IMG/VR virus record: IMGVR_UViG_3300042923_000543
Coordinates: 1-42,136 of that record
Direction: 5' to 3' (one strand)
DNA length: 42,136 nucleotides
DNA from: a virus
Shown here: positions 32,294 to 39,900 of the stretch, piece by piece
How positions within the stretch are numbered: position 1 is the first letter of the stretch
Layout of the letters: each line of letters opens with the position of its first letter
The notes under the pieces: model-generated
The model's database searches: none
What the model saw: the letters and a program-made list of their open reading frames with translations, nothing else
Told to the model about the DNA's origin: nothing
Position numbers and translations under genes: made by a program

Positions 32294-32404
32294 GTGTATG
32301 TAGATATAGGATACCAGGTTGTAAATTCTTTTTAATAGATGCTCTTCATTAATATTGTCCACCATTTTCTTGATTGCCTCTTTCCATTCCACCGTACACT
32401 TCAC
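32279..32404 (-). CDS. 41-aa peptide near the repressor
   Basis: GTG start at 32404 or at 32392; sites are GGGGGAG. It reads KCTVEWKEAIKKMVDNINEE then HLLKRIYNLVSYIYIHKAGK. Very similar short proteins ('... FLKRIYNYV ...') are common beside phage and chromosomal Xre genes in clostridia; function unknown. A TATAAT-like box (32448-32453 on the minus strand) lies upstream, and the palindromic operator at 32493-32506 is close, so it may be under Xre control. Confidence 0.6.
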   Translation of the reverse strand: MKCTVEWKEAIKKMVDNINEEHLLKRIYNLVSYIYIHKAGK

Positions 32405-32492
32405 TCCCCCAATAATGTCAATGTAATATAATAGTAACATTTGACTTATTATACCATGTAATGATTTGAAAATATCGATTTATGACAAAACA

Positions 32493-32506
32493 TTCACAAT
32501 CGTGAA
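32493..32506. promoter_or_regulatory. Palindromic operator candidate
   Basis: TTCACAATCGTGAA has perfect 5-bp arms around a 4-bp centre. It lies 9 bp past the stop of the second Xre gene and about 40 bp upstream of the -10 box of the 41-aa gene. It differs from the TTTGTATGTAAC operators, so it probably binds the second regulator. Confidence 0.55.
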
Positions 32507-32514
32507 CAAATATT

Positions 32515-32712
32515 TTATTTATATTCTGAGTCGAACAGATCACTTATTCTAACATCAAGCACCTTTGCAATTATTTCCAGTTGAGACAATCTCGGCTCCC
32601 TTACTTCGTTCTCATAATTCCACAAAGCACCAACGCTTATACCAGTCATTTTAGATAGTTCCTTGATTGATATGTTTTTATCTGTACGGACCCTCCATAA
32701 GAGTATCTCCAT
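32515..32712 (-). CDS. Small Xre-family regulator
   Basis: 65 aa from ATG at 32712 (MEILLWRVRTDKNISIKELS), 6 nt after GGAGG; the frame is open upstream to 32874 but that part is rich in Tyr/Phe/Gln without a site. The protein is essentially only a helix-turn-helix: LSKMTGISVGALWNYENEVR, then LEIIAKVLDVRISDLF. It could be the Cro-like partner, an integrase/excision regulator or an additional repressor. Upstream, CCGATA / TATCGG (near 32722-32742) form an inverted pair that may be its operator. It points away from the integrase. Confidence 0.8.
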   Translation of the reverse strand: MEILLWRVRTDKNISIKELSKMTGISVGALWNYENEVREPRLSQLEIIAKVLDVRISDLFDSEYK

Positions 32713-32903
32713 ACGCATCCTCCGATAATAGAATAATATCGGATTTTGTCGATATTGTCTTGTGGTATTATATTCCAGCTTTTTTACAAAAAGAAAAAAC
32801 TTGGGTTTTAACCAAGGCTCAATTCCCCAATGTGTAATTAATTGCAAGTAATATTTTACATTATGTATTGCCATAGCAAAATCTATGCGTTATTATACTT
32901 ATA

Positions 32904-32971
32904 TAAAAACGCCCCTGCTGCAAACAGGAGCGTCAACGATATCCAGCTGACCAGAGCTTTGATATCGTCTT
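32904..32971 (-). ncRNA. Candidate small structured RNA or attenuator leader upstream of the Xre gene
   Basis: About 68 nt from the predicted start to a T-run. It would fold into a perfect 8-bp stem ACGATATC / GATATCGT (32961-32968 with 32936-32943) whose loop holds AGCT...AGCT, followed by a terminator hairpin (ACGCTCCTG / CAGGGGCGT, 32933-32925 with 32917-32909) and five T. No reading frame. It may be a free RNA, or a leader that attenuates transcription into the Xre gene 190 nt further on. Inferred from promoter plus terminator. Confidence 0.6.
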
Positions 32972-32999
32972 TCTCGTATTATACTACAAGCTCTGGTCA
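32948..32999. other. Candidate attP site
   Basis: TGACCAGAGCTT (32948-32959) and AAGCTCTGGTCA (32988-32999) are perfect 12-bp inverted arms separated by 28 bp, total 52 bp, with its centre at 32973/32974. Large serine integrases use attP sites of about 50 bp with inverted arms at such distances, usually beside the integrase start; the gene begins 36 bp away. The arms could instead be regulator sites for the overlapping promoters. Confidence 0.6.
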
Positions 33000-33006
33000 T
33001 TATCAA
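32978..33006 (-). promoter_or_regulatory. Minus-strand promoter inside the candidate attP
   Basis: TTGATA (33006-33001), 17-bp spacer, TATAAT (32983-32978), read on the minus strand. The right inverted arm lies in the spacer. On the plus strand TTGATA (32959-32964) and TATACT (32980-32985) give a face-to-face but poorly spaced (15 bp) element toward the integrase. Confidence 0.75.
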
Positions 33007-33035
33007 CCGGAGCTTTTTATTATGGAGGTGTTATT

Positions 33036-34619
33036 ATGGCAAGGTATGCGATATATTTAAGAAAATCTAGAGCTGATGATAGCAACTCATCTGTTGAAGA
33101 AACTCTTTCACGACATGAAGCTCTTCTTCTTGAAACTGCTAAAAGAATGCAATTAAATATTGTAGATATATATCGCGAAGTTGTATCAGGAGAAAACATT
33201 ATTGACCGTCCACAAATGCGACTTCTTTTAAATGCAATTGATGAAGGTAAATATGATGGTGTATTAGTTGTAGAAATAGAGCGCTTGGCTCGTGGTAATT
33301 CTATAGATCAAGGAATTATAGCTCAAAGTTTTCAATTATCAGATACCAAAATTATAACTCCAAATAAGATTATTGATCCCAATAATGAGTTTGATTCTGA
33401 AGCTCTTGAATTTGGGTTGTTTATGTCTCGTAGAGAGTATAAGACAATTAACCGCCGTATCCAGCGTGGTCGTATTGCTTCAGCAAATGAAGGGAAGTTC
33501 CTCGGTTCCACTGCTCCATATGGTTACGAGCGTGTAAAAATATCAGGCGAAAAGGGATATACTCTTGCTTTAGTTCCTGATCAGGCAGATGTCATTAACA
33601 AGATCTTCGAGTGGTATACCATCGGTGATTTGCAACCGGATAACACTTATCTCAAATTAGGTGCTACTAGAATAGCTCGAAAGTTGAATGAACTTGATAT
33701 AAAACCTCTGGTCAATGATAAATGGACCAAGTCTTCTATTACCGACATTCTAAAGAACCCTGTTTATATAGGTATGATCCGCTGGTCCTATCGTAAAGAG
33801 AAAAAGATTGCAAAGGATAGTAAGATCTCTAAGGTTCGAAGGAAATCGGAAGAATACATCGAAGTGAAAGGTCTACATGAACCCATTGTCAGTGAAGATA
33901 CCTTTAAAGAAGCGCAATCTATCATATCCAAAAGAGGTCATGCACCTGTACCTGGTGGCAATGTACTTAAAAATCCTCTTACCGGATTAATCTATTGTTC
34001 CAAGTGTGGCTCCTTAATGACTAGGCTAGCACAAAACACTAAGACACCGTATGATACTATCAAATGCCCGAATGTGTATTGTGACAACATCTCGTCTCCA
34101 CTCTATCTCGTGGAAGAGGTTGTTATTGATGCCTTACGTAATTGGCTTATTAATTTCAAAGCGAAGTGGGAATCCGAGAGAGTTGATATGCCTTACTCTA
34201 AGGCAATTAAAGATGCGGCGGCAGTTCTGGAGCAACTGAAATTAAATCATGAGAAATTAAATGCTCAAAGAGATAAACTATATACCCTTTTAGAACAAGG
34301 AGTGTATTCGATCGATATCTTTAAAGAGCGTAATAAGAAATTGGAGGATGAAAAAGAACGCTTGTTATCACTTATTGATAAGACCGAAATTGAGATATCA
34401 GCATTAGCTCAACAGTCTAATTACAATGATATATTTATACCCATGGCTGACAATATCCTAACTCATTATTATGATCTTCCGACTGCTGCCGCTAAGAATG
34501 ATGCTTTACGAGATATCGTATCTAGCATCAGTTACCTGAAAACAGAACATAACAAGAAGGGGAACCGCGATAATACAAACTTCACAATCAGCATAAACCC
34601 TAAGGTTGTTGATATTTAA
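33036..34619 (+). CDS. int: Large serine recombinase (phage integrase)
   Basis: 527 aa, GGAGGTG 5 nt before ATG. Residues 1-140: resolvase domain with nucleophile Ser11 in YLRKSRADD and the typical VVEIERLARGN and RREYKTINRRIQRG. Residues about 160-300: recombinase domain (APYGYERV; IARKLNELDIKPLVNDKWTK; IGMIRWSYRKE). Near residue 315-350: zinc ribbon (IYCSKCGSL and CPNVYCDN). Residues about 380-460: coiled coil (LKLNHEKLNAQRDKLYTLLE). It would join attP to a chromosomal attB and needs a directionality factor for excision; none is recognised, though the small genes nearby are candidates. Confidence 0.93.
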   Translation: MARYAIYLRKSRADDSNSSVEETLSRHEALLLETAKRMQLNIVDIYREVVSGENIIDRPQMRLLLNAIDEGKYDGVLVVEIERLARGNSIDQGIIAQSFQLSDTKIITPNKIIDPNNEFDSEALEFGLFMSRREYKTINRRIQRGRIASANEGKFLGSTAPYGYERVKISGEKGYTLALVPDQADVINKIFEWYTIGDLQPDNTYLKLGATRIARKLNELDIKPLVNDKWTKSSITDILKNPVYIGMIRWSYRKEKKIAKDSKISKVRRKSEEYIEVKGLHEPIVSEDTFKEAQSIISKRGHAPVPGGNVLKNPLTGLIYCSKCGSLMTRLAQNTKTPYDTIKCPNVYCDNISSPLYLVEEVVIDALRNWLINFKAKWESERVDMPYSKAIKDAAAVLEQLKLNHEKLNAQRDKLYTLLEQGVYSIDIFKERNKKLEDEKERLLSLIDKTEIEISALAQQSNYNDIFIPMADNILTHYYDLPTAAAKNDALRDIVSSISYLKTEHNKKGNRDNTNFTISINPKVVDI

Positions 34620-34642
34620 TATTAACATATGACTTGTATGTG

Positions 34643-34662
34643 AGTATGTATATGCACATACT
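34643..34662. repeat. Inverted repeat after the integrase gene
   Basis: AGTATGT (34643-34649) and ACATACT (34656-34662) flank ATATGC. There is no T-run, so it is not a typical terminator. It could bind a regulator or be an alternative att-related element; preceding TTGTATGT (34634-34641) resembles the TTTGTATGTAAC operators. Confidence 0.4.
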
Positions 34663-34718
34663 TGTTATATGTAATATATATGATACAAAATTAACTTTAC
34701 CATACATAATGCTTTATT

Positions 34719-34747
34719 TTGACAAATATTACATATGGTAGTATAAT
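34719..34747 (+). promoter_or_regulatory. Perfect consensus promoter of the moron
   Basis: TTGACA (34719-34724), 17-bp spacer, TATAAT (34742-34747). It lies 22 nt before the ATG with only an AGGAGG site between, so the mRNA leader is very short. Confidence 0.92.
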
Positions 34748-34769
34748 CCAAATCACAGGAGGTAATCAA

Positions 34770-35402
34770 ATGAAAAAATTAGTAACTATTTTATTAACTG
34801 TAATGCTTGTATTTATTATGGATAAGACATGTTATGCAAGAGTGGTAGGTTTTCTAGATGCGGATCATGATACACTAGAAGTAGGGATGTCTCAGGAAAT
34901 ATTTATTACCGGTTCAAAAGAATATATATATTACCAAAGCAACAATACTGATATCGCAACTGTTTCCAAACAAGGTATAATAACAGCGGTTTCTCCTGGT
35001 CCAGCTACTATCCATGTCACAGTAAAAAAGCTCTTGGAAGATAAAACTCTAGTAATAGAAACTATATATCTATTAAATATAACTGTTGTTGAAAAGCTGG
35101 ACATGCAGATAGAAAATACCAAAATTGTCACAATGTCTGATAATACGATTGATATTTATTTTGATGATCAAGATGCGAAGAATGTAAAACTGTCTTATAT
35201 AGTTAAAGATCCTGATGTTGTCTCGCTCTCCTTCGGAGATGCTAAGGCCAATAAGATACCTCTAAATCTCACCAAGGGCAAGCCTGGAAGTACAATAATT
35301 ACAATTACAGCAACATATGAAGACGGTAAGACTGAAACAAAGGACATTGCAGTTACCATTTTGAAAGAAATTAAAAATTTTATTTATAATCCGTTTTGTT
35401 AA
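34770..35402 (+). CDS. Secreted Ig-like (BIG_2) moron protein
   Basis: 210 aa from ATG at 34770 (AGGAGG at 7 nt). A signal peptide is clear: MKKLVTILLTVMLVFIMDKT, probable cleavage after CYA (residue 23). Residues about 30-100 fit a bacterial Ig-like group 2 domain (DTLEVGMSQEIFITG, SNNTDIATVSKQGIITAVSP, ATIHVTV); residues about 110-200 look like a second, divergent copy (DPDVVSLSFGDAKANKI; PGSTIITITATYEDG). No anchor motif is seen, so it is secreted or bound to the wall by other means. Own promoter and terminator, opposite to the lysis genes, mark a lysogenic-conversion gene: adhesion, surface masking or superinfection exclusion. Confidence 0.85.
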   Translation: MKKLVTILLTVMLVFIMDKTCYARVVGFLDADHDTLEVGMSQEIFITGSKEYIYYQSNNTDIATVSKQGIITAVSPGPATIHVTVKKLLEDKTLVIETIYLLNITVVEKLDMQIENTKIVTMSDNTIDIYFDDQDAKNVKLSYIVKDPDVVSLSFGDAKANKIPLNLTKGKPGSTIITITATYEDGKTETKDIAVTILKEIKNFIYNPFC

Positions 35403-35406
35403 TATT

Positions 35407-35446
35407 AAAACCCAGAGCCGATAATTCAATCAGTTCTGGGTTTTTA
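35407..35446. terminator. Bidirectional terminator between moron and amidase
   Basis: AACCCAGA (35409-35416) pairs with TCTGGGTT (35435-35442), 18-nt loop. T-runs are present on both sides (TTTTT after the plus-strand stem, TTTTAATATT after the minus-strand stem), so it ends both convergent transcripts. Confidence 0.85.
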
Positions 35447-36331
35447 TTAATTATCAGTAAATCTAGCTATAGTCTTTTTACCGGCTGCCCATCCATCGTT
35501 GTTGCCATCTTTATTCCATCCCCATGCTTCCCACGCGAACAAAACAGATATTCTAGTCTTATTATCATAGATGCCATTGAGTTCAAGAAAATAAGGACCT
35601 TCTAATTCATTGAGTCTTGTCTTTAACCAGTTAATATCATTCATTGAGGACTTTGGAGTGATTGTCTTGGATGGTATGTATGTTTCCGGTATGTACTTGA
35701 CTCCGGTATACTCACAGACTCCACGACAGATCTCCTGCGCACACTCCTTCCAGAATGCTTCGTTGATCATCATGGTTGTTGCTTCATGTTCATTAGTCAT
35801 AAAAGCCAGTTCCACGAGAATTGCCACCTTGACACTCATGGCATTGCAGTTACACATAGCCAATGATTGCTTACTTATTCCACGATTGGTTTGCTTAGTT
35901 CCCTCGGCCAGATGCTTTAATACTACTGCTGCCAGTTTATCTGATTGATCTGCATGCTTGTCATGGATATAGATACCCACTCCCTTAGCCGTATTAAAGT
36001 TCTTCCCATCACCAAAAGCGTTAAAGTGAATAGATATACTCATATCACAGTTGGCTTTCACTATGGCTGCCTGTCGAGCTGACAGAGCAGTGTCCGGATC
36101 GTCAGTTGCATTATCATCATTAAATCCCGTTATCATGATATTGTAACCACAGCGTTTCAACTCCTTGACCAAAAGATTAGCAACTCCAACATTGGCATAA
36201 TGCTCCCGGTACTGCTCACCTTTTTTTATATCAGATTTTCCATCTTTATTTATGTCTAAATCAGCTGGCATTGGAGGAGTTCGCTTACCTGCTGTGAAGG
36301 AACCATGTCCTGCATCTACATTAATCAACAT
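35447..36331 (-). CDS. N-acetylmuramoyl-L-alanine amidase (endolysin)
   Basis: 294 aa. Residues 1-200 are Amidase_3: zinc ligands His9 (INVDAGHGS), Glu43 (REHYAN) and His102 (SISIHFNAFGD), catalytic Glu174 (ILVELAFMTN). Residues about 225-294 form a small C-terminal domain (NDINWLKTRLNELEGPYFLELNGIYDN ... WAAGKKTIARF), probably peptidoglycan binding. It cleaves the lactyl-Ala bond to release progeny. The start overlaps the holin stop by 11 nt, so holin and lysin are co-translated. Confidence 0.92.
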   Translation of the reverse strand: MLINVDAGHGSFTAGKRTPPMPADLDINKDGKSDIKKGEQYREHYANVGVANLLVKELKRCGYNIMITGFNDDNATDDPDTALSARQAAIVKANCDMSISIHFNAFGDGKNFNTAKGVGIYIHDKHADQSDKLAAVVLKHLAEGTKQTNRGISKQSLAMCNCNAMSVKVAILVELAFMTNEHEATTMMINEAFWKECAQEICRGVCEYTGVKYIPETYIPSKTITPKSSMNDINWLKTRLNELEGPYFLELNGIYDNKTRISVLFAWEAWGWNKDGNNDGWAAGKKTIARFTDN

Positions 36332-36824
36332 TCTTATCTACCCCTTCTACAATTGCATCCTTCGATGCTTTTGACAGTATTTTCTTTCCAGCAGCATCAA
36401 TCGCATTTCCTGCAATTTTCAATCCCTTTATCATAAAATAAGGGACCTTATATCCTAACACTACTAGATTTTCCAGTATACTCACAAGCTCATTAACTAT
36501 TAATATTGCCAATGTGTACCACCCAAGCCAGATCATAAATGATAGATTAATGGATAAAATTTCACCCATCTGAACAAATATGTAGGAACATCCGAAGGCC
36601 AAAGCAATTATCAACCAATATCCTGTCTTTTTTACTATTCCGCGAATTCCTATAGATGAACTACCCTCATTCTTCTTTCGTGCCTTTGCCCATCCAGTAA
36701 GCCAATCAACGATGTTCAGACCAAGATAAAAAGCAAATAAAAACCAGAATTGTCCGAATATTAATGTTAATATGCTTACTGCTATTCCTCCAATTGATTT
36801 AATACTGTATGATACTTTTTCCAT
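36321..36824 (-). CDS. Holin (phage_holin_4/TIGR01593 type)
   Basis: 167 aa. Hydrophobic segments near residues 10-35 (IGGIAVSILTLIFGQFWFLF) and 65-115 (GYWLIIALAFGCSYIFVQMG; FMIWLGWYTLAILIVNELVS), with LGLNIVDWLTGWAKARKKNE between them, which is the family signature. The C-terminus is charged. It forms lesions in the membrane that let the amidase reach the wall. It lies directly after the late structural genes and before the lysin. Confidence 0.88.
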   Translation of the reverse strand: MEKVSYSIKSIGGIAVSILTLIFGQFWFLFAFYLGLNIVDWLTGWAKARKKNEGSSSIGIRGIVKKTGYWLIIALAFGCSYIFVQMGEILSINLSFMIWLGWYTLAILIVNELVSILENLVVLGYKVPYFMIKGLKIAGNAIDAAGKKILSKASKDAIVEGVDKNVD

Positions 36825-36873
36825 TGATATCTACCCTCTTTCCATAAATTTTATTTCATACAAAATATATCAT

Positions 36874-36903
36874 AAAAGGGCATGAGATTTCTCCCATACC
36901 CTT
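36874..36903 (-). terminator. Likely terminator after the giant virion gene
   Basis: On the minus strand AAGGGTATG..GAG pairs imperfectly (one wobble, 2-nt bulge) with CTCATGCCCTT, 4-nt loop, followed by TTTTA. It lies just after the stop at 36909 and before the holin. It may be leaky, since no separate holin promoter is evident. Confidence 0.6.
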
Positions 36904-36908
36904 CACGG

Positions 36909-39900
36909 TTATTTGATCAATTCCAATAGATCTTTCTGACTCCATCCGGCAGCTCTTAACTTATTATATATAGGCTCCCACTTTGACCGATTTCCGGTCT
37001 TGTAAGCTTCTATAAATTCTTCTGTGTTAGGAGCATCCGCTGTCAACTTCTCTTTTCTTAGAAAGTTAATCGCCCACTGAATATCATCCACCGAATAACC
37101 TTCATCAATTAGCTTCTTTCTGCCTGACTCATATACTTTTGCATCCTTTTTACTATAAGCCTCATAGATTTCTGTAATGATTGGATTTGTGAATTCTTCA
37201 TCTTTCTTCCGTATTATCAAGCCCTCACGCTTTCGACTCTGCATTGCCTCCGCAATACTTGACGGCTTCTTTCCTGATTTTATCAGATCACTATATATCT
37301 GCTTATACAGGGTGGTATCTCCTTCAATTTTTGCTTTATAAAGCATGTCGTAATAATCACCAGTAGAGGAAGAACTGCCTGCTGTCGGATGTTTTGTCTG
37401 AAGTTTTTCATATTCCGACATACCCTCCAGAATCCCTATGCTCTCTAATGCCCCCTTGCTGTTTCGCCACACCATCTCAATATCCTTAGATATATTTTTG
37501 AGCGGTACATTGAAGAACGGTGCAATAGCTTGAGTAATCTGAAGAACCTTTTCTTGGGTTGAGTACTTATCACTGTCCAGTTTGTTCCATGCATAATACA
37601 GATTTTGGAATAGCTGCATATCCGGTCTGATCGGTTCATATCCCTTAAAGACGGATACTACAGAATTCACATATGGTATCATACCGGCCGGATCATCCAT
37701 AAGATTTTTTATAAAACTATTCAGATACTTTTCTCCATAGGTTTTATCTTCATCCTTATCTCTACCAGCTGTGATGATTGACTTAAGCAATGAATTCAGT
37801 ACCATAGCACTTATTACAGCTGCAACACTTCTGGTCACATATGGAGTTGCACTCTTACCATCTTTCTTAAATGTGTTTAGAGCATCATACAGCATATTAT
37901 AACTTACCGTAGGCTCTGCCATGAAGTTAGTAGCCAGTTTCGCTCCGAAGTTCTGAGATCTCATTAGTTCACTTCGCTGGAATACAGAGTCCATTACCTG
38001 GGACCGGTCTATTACTTCTTTAAACCGCTCCTTGCAGTGGTCATAAAAATTCTCATTGCCTTCTTGCAAATTAGTAGTATCCTTGGTCTCTGCTTTTACT
38101 GCATTCCATATATATGCCCATGTAACCTCATCCATCTTTTGAGGAAGCCAGGAGAATACTTCATTCCTTACATTTTTGTCAGTAAAGAAGGCTTTCATTT
38201 TATCCAATGGTCCGTCATATTCTTGTTCTGTTACAATGTCTGATAGACTCCTACCCATATTCACATCAAAATAACCATACTGCTTAAGCTTTGCCTGAGG
38301 GCTATACTTAATTAATTCATCATAGTTTTTCTTTGTGAATGCTGATTTGATAAAATACTTCGGGTCAATTATTACAAAAGCTCTCGCTATAGAGGAAGGC
38401 TGCTGAATTGCTACGGACAGATTACCCATTACTGCATCTACTTTCATTTTCGATAACAGTAGATTGGATAATTCACCACCCACATCTTGCTTAATGCCTC
38501 CATTAATATCAATGAGTAATTTTTCAATGTACTTATTGGCTTCCGGTCCGTATGCTTTTTTGATTGAATTTTTTACCGAGGTTTCCTCACCTGTCATTTT
38601 ATCTTTATACTTATAATTCCATACCTTCTGTAAGTCCTCCAAAGGAAGAACTAATGCATTATACATTGACATATCAACAAGGTGTTTTGACCATATTTCC
38701 ATAAAGCCGGCCGCAATGATAGGATTACTTGCATTGCGAACAGTTGGCTTTGTGAAGGACATTCTCTTAATTCGCTTATCATCTGTTACCCCGGCTCTGG
38801 TATTGAGGAACGACCGATCAGAGGTTAATGGAATATAGTTCTCTTCCATGTAAGCATCCAGACCAAATAACTTATTTGCAACCTCGTTTCCTAGTTTTGA
38901 TAGATCACTAGAAAGATAATCAACCATTTCATAAACAAATCCTTTTTGTTCTTCGGTTAATGTCTCTTCCAGTTTCTCCATATCCTTTTCAGAAAATTGA
39001 ACCGGATCTGATTGATAGGTTACTTTTTTAATCACTTTATTTCTGCCTTTACCCTCTGTCTCAATCTTAGGTTCTTCCGCTACAACACCACCCTTAAGTA
39101 TATGTTGCTGACCTTGTTTTCTTCTGAACGCAGCATAGATATATAATTTTTGCTCTGTAGTCAATGATATCTTAGTACCTTTCACGGTAGCAAACTCAGA
39201 TTGCTTATCATTCGCCCATGAGAAGTAATCATATTTCTTAATCATCTTATGTGCAAATTCATTTCCGCTCTCAAAATTCTTTACAAACTTATCCTCACCA
39301 TCTCGTAGGTTCTTATATACTTTTTCAAAATCTCCTCCAATTTTCTTAAAAAAATAATAAGGCTTAATATTACCTTTCGTCAGCATGTTAACAAAAGCAT
39401 TTACACCTTTGTTGTTTGCAGATAAATTTGATTGTGAATACTGTCCTTCCTTTGCCATATGATTGATAATTGATTCACCTGTCATAGAAAGAGTCTCTCT
39501 CAAATTCTCTGCGAACGTCTTATTTTCTTGGTTGATCAGATGTTTAATGTGCTTCAGAAGATCATAAACCGCCTTAAGCTCTTCATGATTGAGTTGGTTC
39601 ACCCTGCGACCCTCTGCTATTGCAGCCAGATCCTTTATGTCAGACTCAACATTTTCAAAATACAGACTATTCAAATTATCATCGTCAATATCCCGAAGTT
39701 CAGAATAAGCATCTTTCAGTTTTCTCCATTTTAAAGCTGCTTGCGAAGGTTCCCCACTCAGAGTACCGCTTTCAAAGTCTAGTATCTGAAGTAGTTCCTT
39801 AATGGACTGGGTAAATCCTTTTGGTAAGTGACTTTTCTCTGAAGGCTTAAGAAGCATATCACTTAAATCCTTTGCAATTTTCTTGATCTGTCCCTTCCAC

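Noticed and set aside
34620-34718. Alternative attP downstream of the integrase
   Set aside because: The only inverted repeat (34643-34662) is short (7-bp arms, 20 bp total), whereas the 52-bp site upstream fits serine-integrase attP geometry much better. Not fully excluded.
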